From positions 372,001-436,000 of the forward strand of contig BCIG01000001.1 in NCBI GenBank assembly GCA_001599915.1: a stretch of 64,000 nt of DNA. Reading direction: 5' to 3'. This DNA is from Symbiotaphrina buchneri. Lineage: Eukaryota > Ascomycota > Symbiotaphrinales > Symbiotaphrinaceae. The notes beneath the pieces are model-generated. The model saw only the letters and a program-made list of their open reading frames with translations, made no database searches and was not told the origin of the DNA. Below, in pieces: positions 34,068 to 44,411 of the stretch. Numbering within the stretch: position 1 is the first letter of the stretch; each line of letters opens with the position of its first letter. The position numbers and the translations under genes were made by a program.

Positions 34068-35697
34068 TCACTTTTGTTTCCGCCCAATGCTAGTATCCAT
34101 CCGACCAACGACCCACGCGACCGTGAACACCGTGAACATGCCGGCGAAGATGGTCAGGGGCTTCCTGAAGCCCGCTGTCCACGGGTACGTGTACGTGACG
34201 ATGACGTCGACGTCGCGGAGGTCGTCCACCACGTTGGTGGCGGTCAGCGTCAGCGACGTGCGGCCCAGGGTGTCCATGAAGGTGCGGTGGATGGAGGTGG
34301 TTGAGGAACTGAGCGGGACGGCGGTTGAGAACTTGACGTCACTGTTGAAGAAAGGAAGGTTAGCTGTGCATCATGCTAGGGAAAATGATAAGCAGGGAGA
34401 AACATACGTGGCGCCTTCGGGAAGGATGACACGGAACTGGACGCGCTCATATTCGATGCCCTCGGGCTGCTTGGGGCCCTCTAGGAATGGCACCTTGAGC
34501 ACGTACTGATCGCCGGTCTGCAGCTTCCGCAAGAAGTTGCTCAGATTGTTGTTCCAGCCGATCCGGAAGCTGTACTTCCAGCCGCCGAAGACGGGATACC
34601 GGGGTTTCAGCTCCAGCAGCGCTTCCCGGCTGTTGCTCCTGAAGCGGCTGGTCGACACGTTGCCAATGTCGTCCGTGAAGTAGGGCTCCACGCTGCCAAC
34701 CTTGAGCGGGACCCTGAGTTCTTTCAGTGCCGTGGTTGGCGCATTGAAATAGCTGTTTCCTGCCCAGCTCACCCGGCTGAAGTGGTTGGCCAGCTTGGCC
34801 GCATTGTTGACCAGCCAGTACCGTTCCTCCGCGGCCAAGTTACCACCCCAGTGGCTCACTTCAATGTCTCGCTCCAAGAGCGTGCAGTGTAGCAGCGGCT
34901 TTGTGAACTCGTAGCGGACAGATACCGGTTCTGTTGCGCCAGCCTCGACCAAGCCGTAGGGCCCGTAGGTAAAAGTAGAACCCTGCCGCTGGGGATCCTC
35001 CTTGCCTTCGGCATTGGAAGGCAGGATGGTGTAGTCGGTGATTTCGACGCCCGGGAATTTGAGCTTCGTCTTTTGTTTCTCGGTCTGGTAGGCGGCGGGG
35101 GAGTAGGCGGAGAAGCTGTACTTGAGATATTGTTTGTCGGTCTGTTGGATGGAAGCGGGCAGGGGTTCGAGGCTGGAAAGAACGGCGTAATTGATGCTGA
35201 GGGTCTGTTGCTTCTTCGGCTCTAAAGGTGATGGTAATCGGATACGATAGAATTCGATGGGACTGTGAGGGGCAAAGTCAATGTACTGCTGCTGGGTCAC
35301 AGACGGGGTTACGCGTCCCAGCGATGAGGGCATCTTACTTGTATACATCATAGCTTGCCGGCTCTGCCACGAACCGACCTTTCTCCGGCTGATTCTTGTC
35401 CCGTACTTCGAACCCTCCAATCCTGCTCATCACCGAAGTCTCGAAGGGGAGGTAGTATTCATCTTGTGGTTCGGAGGATATGTTCTCGATGACGACGTTC
35501 ACGGTCTCCCGCGGGTAACTCTTCTCGAGGTTGATTGTCCTCAGTAGATTCGCATTTTTAAACACCTGAGGCGGCTTGAATTCGCTTGGTAATATCTGTT
35601 TGGACGACAATGGCTCTGAGATATTCGAGTCGGCGGCGCTGAGGGGGGTGAACGCGCAAGCAAGCAGAGTCGTCGCCGCCAGGACGAGGGACCTCAT
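34068..35697 (-). CDS. OST1: Oligosaccharyltransferase subunit Ost1 (ribophorin I)
   Basis: Non-catalytic subunit of the ER N-glycosylation complex. Exons 35347-35697, 34408-35291 and 34068-34341; about 502 aa. A signal peptide (MRSLVLAATTLLACAFTPLSA) opens the protein. The lumenal ribophorin I domain includes ETVNVVIENIS, HSPIEFYRIRLPSPLEP and NHFSRVSWAGNSYFNAPTTA. One membrane helix near the C-terminus (PLTIFAGMFTVFTVAWVVG) and a short basic tail (MDTSIGRKQK) finish it. The ATG at 35697 is chosen because it starts the signal peptide. The first intron is uncertain: an in-phase donor is gtatac (D|), and its 3' end falls in a CAGCAGCAG run, so three acceptors are possible. The second intron (66 nt) is clear. 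Confidence 0.92.
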
Positions 35698-36055
35698 TTT
35701 TGCGGTCGGGGACCTGGTGAGCGCCAAGTCGTGTTTAAGTTGCCTTCCACTAGATCCAGAATGTCGCGACAGAGGCCAATGGCCTGGTTGATAGCTGTAT
35801 GATGGCTGAATGGAGCTGTCTGGGAGCTTTGCGTCGTCCAGGCCCTAAAAGGTGTCCTTTGGCGGCACTGCGGAATTATTTCCCGACCGCTAAGCAGCTC
35901 CCGGAACTAAACCCCTGGCGGGAACCGCCGCGGTATCGGCGCGAAACGCCCAGAGGTCAACAACCGTTGAATATCTCCCATATCTCGGCCGGCCCCGACA
36001 TGGGCCGAATCACAAACGTTGTCAATTCGTAAGTTGGAACGAGGGCCTCGCAGGC
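35698..36055. promoter_or_regulatory. Divergent promoter region OST1 / pseudouridine enzyme
   Basis: A 358-bp region between divergent genes. I see no named motif and no gene. Confidence 0.5.
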
Positions 36056-38993
36056 ATGTTTTGCAGAGCTTCCGCGCCTCTCCGGCGTGTGACAACGATA
36101 TTTCCGCTCCTGAGGAATAGTTCCTGTCGCCAAAGAAGTCTATATACGAACAACCGTTTCCTGCAAGTCTCGGACGAGATACAGCAGGCGTTGTATGAAA
36201 AGAAGCCCGTCGTAGCCTTAGAAACGACCATCTACACACATGGTATATGCATCGAGCCACGGGCATGTTCTGGCTACAGCTGATTTCCTAGGATTTCCTT
36301 ACCCGGAAAATATCGCTTTGGCGAGCCGATTGGAGTCATTGGTCCGAGTTAATGGCGGGGTTCCAGCGACCATTGGGATCTTAAACGGAACCGCAAGAGT
36401 AGGAATGCACCCGGACGAGCTGATTGAATTGTTGGAAGTGTCCTCGAGAATCCCGGCACTTAAAGTCTCGAGACGTGATCTGGGTTTTATCTGCGGCATG
36501 GTATGTATCATCCAATTTCCTTTTTGAATTCCCTTGCACTTCATCCAGCAAGTGCTGCGAAGGTACCATATATGAGCTTTTACTTGGGATAATGATATTC
36601 TTCCATTTTAAAATAGAATCTTGGGCTTCAATGGTAGTCCCCGTTTATCCTCTAAGTGTTTTTGTGCTGTTATCTCAAATTTTCTATCAACCTGGCGCGG
36701 TCTGCGTATAGTGCGCCATAACCTGCGAGCTGCAGGATTATTTCATGTTTTTTTTCTCTCTCTACCTGCTTCTTCCAATGGTTGGCTCACTCTCCTAGGG
36801 AATCGCTGGCAAGAAACTCAATGGCGGGACTACCATTGCCGGCACGGCTTTGCTGGCCCACTTGGCCGGCATCAAGGTCTTTGCTACAGGTGGCCTCGGG
36901 GGCGTCCACCGTGGCGGGGAGAACAGTATGGATGTATCCGCCGACCTCATAGAGCTGGGAAAGACGCCTGTAGCGGTGATCAGCAGCGGTTGCAAAAGCT
37001 TTCTGGACATACCCAGGACCCTGGAGGTTCTGGAGACCCAGGGCGTTACAGTAGCCACCTTCGCCGATGGAAGAGAAGGGAAGGTGGATTTCCCGGCGTT
37101 CTGGTCTCGTGATAGCGGTGTTCAAAGCCCGATGACAGTCCAGGATGAGGTAGAAGCTGCTGCTATCATCTGTAAGCTTGACCTTGCTTGCCATTCTGCT
37201 TCGACTGGGGGCTAATTAATTGACGCCAGATGCTCAATCAACTATCCCTGTATCCTCAGGTTTGGTCTTTGCCAACCCTATCCCCACCGCAGACGCAATA
37301 CCTAAACCAGAAATGGATGTCATAATCACAGAAGCCGTCCGCCAAGCCGACGCACAAGGCGCAAGGGGGAAAGACAACACGCCATTCGTCCTGGGAAAGA
37401 TCAAAGAACTCTCGAAGGGCAAGAGCGTCACAGCCAACACGGCTTTGGTGTCGTCCAATGTCGTTATGGGGACAAAGGTGGCGGTGGAACTGGCGAAGCT
37501 GGAAAGAGGCAGCGAGCCTATACTACGGTGAGCTTCAGCTCCCGGAGAACATTCAGGTGGAGGCTGATGCTGGTTGTATATACAGTGCCGAGATAGACTC
37601 CGCACCAGACGATTATAGACAGAATATCCACAAGCATATCAGCCGCGGTGCAGCAATCGCATCAAGCAAAGTACAACCTGCCCAACTAGGCGCCTCTCCA
37701 CGTCCAGTGAGCCAAGACTCCATAGATGCAGAAGCTGCCTTGCCCACTCCACCCTCCGCTGCCGACGATACTCCAGCAGACGTGGTCGTTGCGGGGTCAG
37801 TCGCGGTCGACCTGTCCTGCGACTATACACCCAGTCTACCCGTATTGGGAGAAGGCTTTCCTCAACTCCACACCTCCAATCCCGCCACAATCACCCAAAC
37901 CCTCGGCGGAGTGGGGCGCAATGTCGCCACAGCCGCTTCGTACGCCGGGGCGTCCGTCCGTCTCTGCAGCATAGTCGCCGACGACCTACTCGGCAAAGCC
38001 GCGATCGACATGCTGGGCCAATTCGGGCTGCAAACCAACGGCATCCAAGTCCTCCCCAAGGCCTCGGGGAAGAACACAGCGCAGTACGTCGCCGTCAACG
38101 ACGTGCGCAAGGACCTCATGGTCGCCATGGCGGACATGAAGATCTTCAGCTACGACGCGGCCACATCCGCGACCGCTTTCCGCGAGACATGGGAGCCCCA
38201 GCTGCGCCGCGCCCGGCCGAAGTGGGTCGTCGTCGACGGCAACTGGGACGCGCTGACTCTGCGCCGCTGGCTCGACGCCGCCAAATCCCTCGGCGCGCGC
38301 ACCGCGTTCGAGCCCGTGTCGGCCGTCAAATCGGCCCAGTTGTTCTGCAAACCGGCGCGGAATGAAGCCCCCATGGGCGTCTTCCCAGACCACGTCGTCG
38401 ATCTGGCGACCCCGAATACGATCGAGCTGGCGGCCATGCACGCCGCGGCGCGGAATGCGGAGCTGTTCGATCGGCAGGACTGGTGGGCGCTCATCGACGC
38501 GATGAGTTTACCGAGCAGCGGGATGCGCGACCGGCTCGTGGCCTTGACGTCCCGGGCGCTTGTGGACCAAGGCGTCCCGCAGCAGTGCATCCAGCTGCTG
38601 CCATTCATTCCGTGCATAGTGACCAAACTGGGGCCTGATGGCGTCTTGCTTGTGCGCTATCTGCCGAAGGAGGACTGGCGGTTGACGGATCCGAAACATG
38701 CGCCGTATATCCTCTCCAGGACGCATGATGAGAGCGCGGAGTTCGGTGGAGTCTATATGCGTATGATCCCGGCGGCCGAAATCGTGCCGGAGGCTGAGAT
38801 TGTGAGTGTCAATGGGGTCGGAGATACGTTAATGGGAACGCTGGTGGCGGGGTTGGCGAAGTCCGGTCATGATCGGATAGAGGAGCTGTTGGCAGTTGCT
38901 CAGAGAGCGGCGGTATTGACGTTGAAGAGCAAAGAGGCCGTGAGTCCCGCTATTGAAGGGCTGAGAGGTGACCTGGGAAGTCTAGGCAGATAA
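36056..38993 (+). CDS. Bifunctional pseudouridine-5'-phosphate glycosidase / pseudouridine kinase
   Basis: One polypeptide joins the two steps of pseudouridine breakdown. The N-terminal half is the PsuG/indigoidine-A family glycosidase, which splits pseudouridine 5'-phosphate to uracil and ribose 5-phosphate. The C-terminal half is a PfkB-family kinase, which phosphorylates pseudouridine. Exons 36056-36242, 36292-36500, 36799-37171, 37230-37527 and 37586-38993; 824 aa. PsuG motifs: VVALETTIYTHGFPYPEN, NGGTTIAGT, FATGGLGGVHRG, SSGCKSFLDIPRTLE, GLVFANPIP and the final TANTALVSSNVVMGTKVA. Kinase motifs: GGVGRNVATAASYAG, VVDGNWD, and the C-terminal VNGVGDTLMGTLVAG anion hole with its catalytic Asp. 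The N-terminus (MFCRASAPLRRVTTIF...) is Arg/Ser-rich without acids, suggesting a mitochondrial presequence. Intron 2 (298 nt) is far longer than any other here. Confidence 0.93.
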
Positions 38994-39172
38994 AAGCATC
39001 TGATGTTATAGGTGACACGGCGTTGTCAGCGGCATTAACGATCTTGGAAACTGAGTGATTATCTTAATACCCAGCAATGCCCAAAACTTTGGTATATCCC
39101 GAATGCTCCTACAATACAACGCTAAAAATACGATTGAAAGGCTCACAACGAGGAAGAGCAGAATGCAAGTGT

Positions 39173-40329
39173 TCACCAGCCCGTGATAGGGACGACCTCG
39201 TTGCTCCTGATGCTTGTCTCATCCAGCACCTTCCTCGTAGCTGCTGCTCCTGCGATGGGCAGCCGCTCGACTCCTCCTTGTCCCAGTCCTATAGCACCGA
39301 GCCTTGCATCTAGCAAGCCCACTTGTACCAGCACACTGGCCTGATCCCAATAGATGTGTTCATGATACAGCTTGCCTCCTCTTATGCAGACTATACTGAC
39401 CAAAGCAATCTCCACCTGCTTGCCCGTAGGCGGAACGCCTGGTAACATCCATGGGATCTCACACGTATGATCGAACGCAAAGTAGATCTCATCCACAATC
39501 CTGTCAGCGCCAATGGTCCGTGAAATAAGCCGCATACGCGTTGACGGCGGGTTATTCGGGATGAAGAACTCCTGATAAAACCTGTGCAGCTCGTCATAGC
39601 CGATGCCACCCGTCACCGTAGGTATATGGTTGACATAGGGTTCCGACACCATAGTCGCCATAGTCGCATCTGCGTCCTTGGTGTCGAATTCCAACGCCAG
39701 ATGCTCCTCCCAGACCCGCTCCAGCTCTGCCTCCATCTCGATGTTGAAGCCATGCCGGATGGCTGTGAGCATCCGGCTCCAGGACAGGTTGAAGCTGATC
39801 TTGTCGTAAGTGCTTTTGCCCGGCTCAGCGAAGCCCGGCGCCGAGTCCGCGTAGTTGTACCAGGCAACGTGACTCGGTCCGGCGCTCCTCGAGCCGGCGT
39901 AGTGAACTTGTATCCGCAGTGTGGTCGGGAGGAGGTCTGCAGGGGGGGCATGGGTCGGGTAGAATGCAATCAAGGTTGCCAATTTCGCACTCAAATTATG
40001 AGCTGTGGAGAGGATGTGATGGGCAGCAGGCCCGTAGGCTGAGGGAGGGAGGAACAGTCAATCCTGATTTCGAGCTGTGAGAGACCTCGGGGGCAGTTAC
40101 CCACTATCGCGTAGACCTCGCCCTCGTCGAGGTCATCCGCTATCTGCAGTAGGGTCTCATCGAGTTGGTGCACTTTATTGGGACTGTAATGGAGATAGGT
40201 GATCTTGTAGCCTTCATCGAGCCAGTTGCTGAGGATGCTTTCGTCGAAGGTTGGCGTGTCGGAGGTTATGACAAGCTTGCGGTCGGGTCTTGGCGGAGTC
40301 CGATGTTTGTGAATGATATTTGGGGCCAT
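39173..40329 (-). CDS. Dienelactone hydrolase-like / SnoaL-like protein
   Basis: Exons 40101-40329 and 39173-40002; 352 aa. The N-terminal part resembles fungal proteins annotated as dienelactone hydrolase-like (alpha/beta hydrolase): KLVITSDTPTFDESILSNWLDEGY, LDEGEVYAIVAHN, KLATLIAFYPTHAP. The usual nucleophile elbow with Cys or Ser between two Gly residues is not visible around the junction, so the hydrolase half may be inactive or the intron model slightly wrong. The C-terminal 180 residues look like a SnoaL/NTF2-fold domain (YVNHIPTVTGGIGYDELHRFYQEFF, YHEHIYWDQASVLVQVGLL). Substrate is unknown. The gene lies about 570 bp downstream of the XlnR-like gene, on the same strand. Confidence 0.8.
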
Positions 40330-40441
40330 TTAGGTAGGTGAGGGCGCCTAAGATAGGTAGCCGGGTATGATATAATAATAGGATAAGGTAAGGTAATGGT
40401 GTATAAGGCAGAGGGTGAGGGAGGTCGCGTGTGGGGAAGGC

Positions 40442-40705
40442 TCAGTGATACTTCGTAGATCTGGTGCTGCTCTGACCCCGCACTCTCAACTGATAAGATA
40501 AATCGACGAGAAGGTAAGGTACCTTAAAGGTACGATCAGGGCAGTTAAGCCACGCGGCCCGCTTCCTTTGTTTCTCCGTGTTGTCAGTCGCCACGCCTTC
40601 AGGCAACCAACCGCTCCCTGCAGTAATGTAGAGGACATACATATTCCCATCTCTGTACAACCAAAACGCCAGACCATTATTATTATCAAAATCCCGCTGG
40701 TTCAT
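40442..40705 (-). CDS. Short open frame, 87 aa, doubtful
   Basis: A frame with an ATG lies in the 569-bp gap between the XlnR-like gene and the DLH-like gene. Its composition (LAFWLYRDGNMYVLYITAGSGWLP) is protein-like, but I recognise no family. No splice partner could be joined convincingly. It may be a small gene, a decayed remnant or chance. Confidence 0.25.
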   Translation of the reverse strand: MNQRDFDNNNGLAFWLYRDGNMYVLYITAGSGWLPEGVATDNTEKQRKRAAWLNCPDRTFKVPYLLVDLSYQLRVRGQSSTRSTKYH

Positions 40706-40898
40706 CACCTAGATCCAGCGCCGACACATCGAAGCCCTTCGTGACGAACTGCTATTCACTTTTACCATCTCCAATCCATTGAATCCACTCCAACCAGCGA
40801 AATTATTGTAGACCTTCCTTTTTGAAAACCATGTCTACCCACGCCCCCTGTAGGACAGCAAAATTCTCGATACCTGCCCAACGCAGACCTCGAAGATA

Positions 40899-43860
40899 TC
40901 ACAAGGCCAGTCCAGTCCCGTTTCGTGTCCATCGGTACAATGCGAGCACAGCCCTCCGTCTGATCTGTTTCTCTTCGGCGTCCATTCTTGGATTACGGGC
41001 CTCAGCTAGAGCAGAACGGAACAGCTTCCGAATATTGCGCTATTCAAAGTCAGCAAAAGCCCCTGCACACACCCACAGCTCCACTGTTTGGCTCATAAGG
41101 AGGAGAAAGAACATACCTGATATTCAGTGTCAAGCGTGACGATACACGCTTCTGTTGCTCTCACGATGACCTCGCAAGCATGTATGATTTCAGGTCCAAC
41201 ACTTCCTTGTAAGTTGTCCAGTACCAGAAGTAGGAGGAAACTGCCCTGTAGCAGTTGGATCCCCATAAAGTACGGTATGAAGCTCATCTCTGGATCTAGC
41301 TCTACCACGGTTTCGAGAGCGTGCGCTGCTGACACTGCGTGTTGGGTCGCTGAAAGAAAGGACGGTGACGATATCCACGAGTCCTCATCATCGAATAGCG
41401 ACACCGGATCTAATTTCCCCGAGACCAGGATGTGGAGGACGTGTTTGATATGTGTGGCGTAAGCGATAACAATTTCGGTCTGAAGGTCTGCCCGTTGGCC
41501 CATAAGTCCGTTCAAATCTGCAAAGTTATGAACCATGATACAACCGGCAAGCGAGGTAGAGTCTTACCTTGTGGACTGGTCCCGGTGGTAGCGGCTGCTT
41601 TTGAAATCTCCCGTATTCTGAAGGCTGCGAGACTCTCTTCGTAACGAGTAAGTTGAGCAGAGATCTCGTCTGAACGCAGGTGTTCACCAACACTATCCGT
41701 GAGCTTGCCAAAGCACGGGTGGACTCGCACATGGTTCAAGTCAATGATCTCGCCCAATATTGTCATCAACGGCAAGAAGAACCCAAAAATTGTATGGCCT
41801 GTGCATTCAAAGCTGGGGAAAGTCGCCGGCCTCTCTTTCGTAGGATCAGGAGACCATTGCCCATAGGGCTCGTCAGTTTGCCACAAAGATTCGTCGATAG
41901 GCAGTAAGAGATCCAGACATTCTGCATCCATCAGAGCCAATGGGCGGTTGTAACACAGCGCCAAATGGCGATCCATAAGATATAGCAGCCACCATGTTCG
42001 ACGACGTTCTTCCTTTTGTTCCTCTGTTACCGTTCGGTGCAAGAGCGGTTCGCTCGACCACCAGTCTGGTGAAAGTGCAGAAATACTCTCCCGTCTGATG
42101 TGGTTGAAACCTCCAGACACTTCAGGCAGAACTTCTCCCTCGCGCGTATGATCTACCTGTGCTACAATAGGATCGAAGAGCTCCGTCATGTGCCTGTGGA
42201 AATCCAACGGTATCCCAACCTCCTGGTTCAGCTTTAGCTCCCTTGCCAACGTCCAGGCGACATGCCACCATCGCATACTGGCCGCTTTTGATTCGCTGGC
42301 TGAGACGATTGAGCCAATGTGCATGTACGTCACCACGTCATCAAGAGTTCCCGGAAAGCAGACCAGGTCACTCTCGCCCGGATACGGGAGACGATCGTTA
42401 AGTAACTCGAAGGACGGATCCCGGTTAATGTCGCCAACTTCAGCCTCGCTGATACCGCCTCTCCGATGAACAAGGGGTCCTAACAAACGAATAGCAAGGT
42501 TCGAAAGATTCTGGCAGAGTTTGATGTTCTCTGACGGATGTAAAGGGACCAGATCGATGTTGTTCTGACGAGCTGCAACCCAAAGCATGCTTGCAAGCAA
42601 AGCTGGCTTGCATGGTCTAGGTGATGTACGACAGAGGAAAGAGCTTTTTCTAAAGACGTAGGCGTGTATATAGGGGCATATAGGATGCATTACAGTGCGG
42701 AAGGCGGACTTGAAATAAGCTTCGAGCAAATCGCAAGCCATGGTTCGTGAAAGAAATTTCGAAATATACGGCAGTAAAGGTTTCAGGACAGGGTATCGTA
42801 AATCAGCTGGACCGGTCAGCTGTCATCGCTTCGCAGAACTTAATGATTGGAAGGACATACAGTAGTTTGTGTCTTGCATGGTGCTCATAAATCCGGACAC
42901 CCCTGTAGGGGGCCGGGCGAGCAGGTCGTGATCAAGACCTTGGGGTATCGTAGGATGAGGTTGATGAATGTAAGGCAGCCGGCCAATGGTGTTCTGGTCT
43001 GGAAGACGATAGGAATTAGAGAATGGATCACTGTGAAGACCAAAATTGTAACTGTCTGTGCCGTTCTGCATAGACATTGGACTTGTGATCTCATGGACAC
43101 CTGGCAAGGTATGGGATGTCAATGGACCATTAGGACTACCATAAGTGGGGAAGCCCGTAAAGTGACGTTGATCAACTGCTTGAAGGAAGGTTAACAATTT
43201 CAACACGCTAATCATATGTCAACTCCCTGATATGGGGACTGACCTTCACCACCATGTCCAGCAGAGGCCGTAGCATTGGCAGGAAGGCTCGACTGCGTTG
43301 CTGCTCCATTGGTTAAAGCATCGCTAGGAGAGATGGCTGTCTTCTGCCGCACATCATTCGCAGCATGGTGAGGCGTTAAGCCGTGGCTTGCTTCTGGTCG
43401 AACATTTTGTTGAGCTGAGAGTCGAAGAGGAATGCGACCCCTCTTTTTCACAGCCCTGTTGTACAAGCATTTTACCAAACGGCCTGACGAAGATCGTGCT
43501 TAGTCCATACTCTCTTATCATTCTTGAAGAAATCAAATTATTTCAATTGATGTACGTACGACTGCACGGTGCACATGGATGTTTCCCATCGCACTTTGTC
43601 CTTCGGGTACTACAGTTGTCGCAAGCCCGTAAATTGCGCTGTCTTTCTTTTGGTTTGCTCTGATCTTCTTGTCCATTCTTCGCTTTCTTGGACTTTTTTG
43701 GTGGTGCAGAAGATGGTGTTGGCTGCTCAGTCGCCACTGGCGAAGTCACGAGGCTCGTGCTGAAATCTGCGCTTGCAGTCTCGGCCGCTTCCTGCTCCTT
43801 CGCCTCTCCAAGAACAGAAGGGGTGGACTCGGCGGTCTGCGCGGCTACTCCATTTTCCAT
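40899..43860 (-). CDS. Zn2Cys6 transcription activator, XlnR family
   Basis: Six exons: 43560-43860, 43244-43483, 42861-43178, 41568-42806, 41117-41517 and 40899-41039; 879 aa, close to XlnR/Xlr1. The DNA-binding motif is completed only by splicing: [13 protein letters not shown], then HPCAPCS, then RRLVKC, giving the six Cys with C-x2-C-x6-C-x6-C-x2-C-x6-C spacing. Basic KKRGRIPLR follows. The middle domain ([51 protein letters not shown]) and the end ([28 protein letters not shown]) match the xylanolytic activator family. Members switch on xylanase, cellulase or arabinanase genes in response to sugars. Whether this is the XlnR orthologue or a paralogue cannot be decided by eye; its zinc-finger loops differ. 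The start ATG (MENGVAAQ) is the first in frame. It lies directly downstream of a GH127 gene on the same strand. Confidence 0.88.
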
Positions 43861-44411
43861 AATAGCAGTGCGCAGCGACGGACGCACACTGCAGCCAAGA
43901 GCCTCATTTGTTCAGACGGAACATGCAGAAGGTGGTATGGGATGGAATAGGGAATCCGAGAAAACGGTCAGGGAGTGCGCGTGTGGGGATTGGCAGCAAG
44001 TGTCTTCTCCGCTGGAGATCCTTGCCAGAGCCAGTCAGTCACCCAGGAATTGTGCTGGGCGTGCTAAGATTATTGTGGGGGAAGCCAAGTTCCTCGTGAC
44101 CGCGCAGAAAAAAAGCGCAAGAGTGGGAGGATCACGTGAGAGTGTAATGCAAACGTAAGAATTACACGTGAGGTACCTGTATTAAACACCTCCATTTTCA
44201 GTTCTGTATTATCTTTTGTGATTGAAACATCTCCGTTAAGCTGGCATGAGCTCCAATGAACAACATTATAATAATATATGGTATATCGTCGTGACGAGCT
44301 CGCGGGAGCTTACCCAGGAACCATTCGCCGAACCTGCAGAACCGTGGATCCTTGATAAACCTAATAAGATCTTCAGTGAACACCAATCCAAAAGCACCGA
44401 TCACCCATATG
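43861..44411. promoter_or_regulatory. Intergenic, XlnR-like promoter and GH127 3' flank
   Basis: A 551-bp stretch that must carry the XlnR-like promoter. Antisense-looking open frames here have no family resemblance. I saw no GGCTAA-type XlnR element by eye. Confidence 0.45.

Noticed and set aside
40442-40705. The 87-codon frame as a last exon of the XlnR-like gene
   Set aside because: The XlnR-like protein already ends properly at TGLAL with a stop at 40899.
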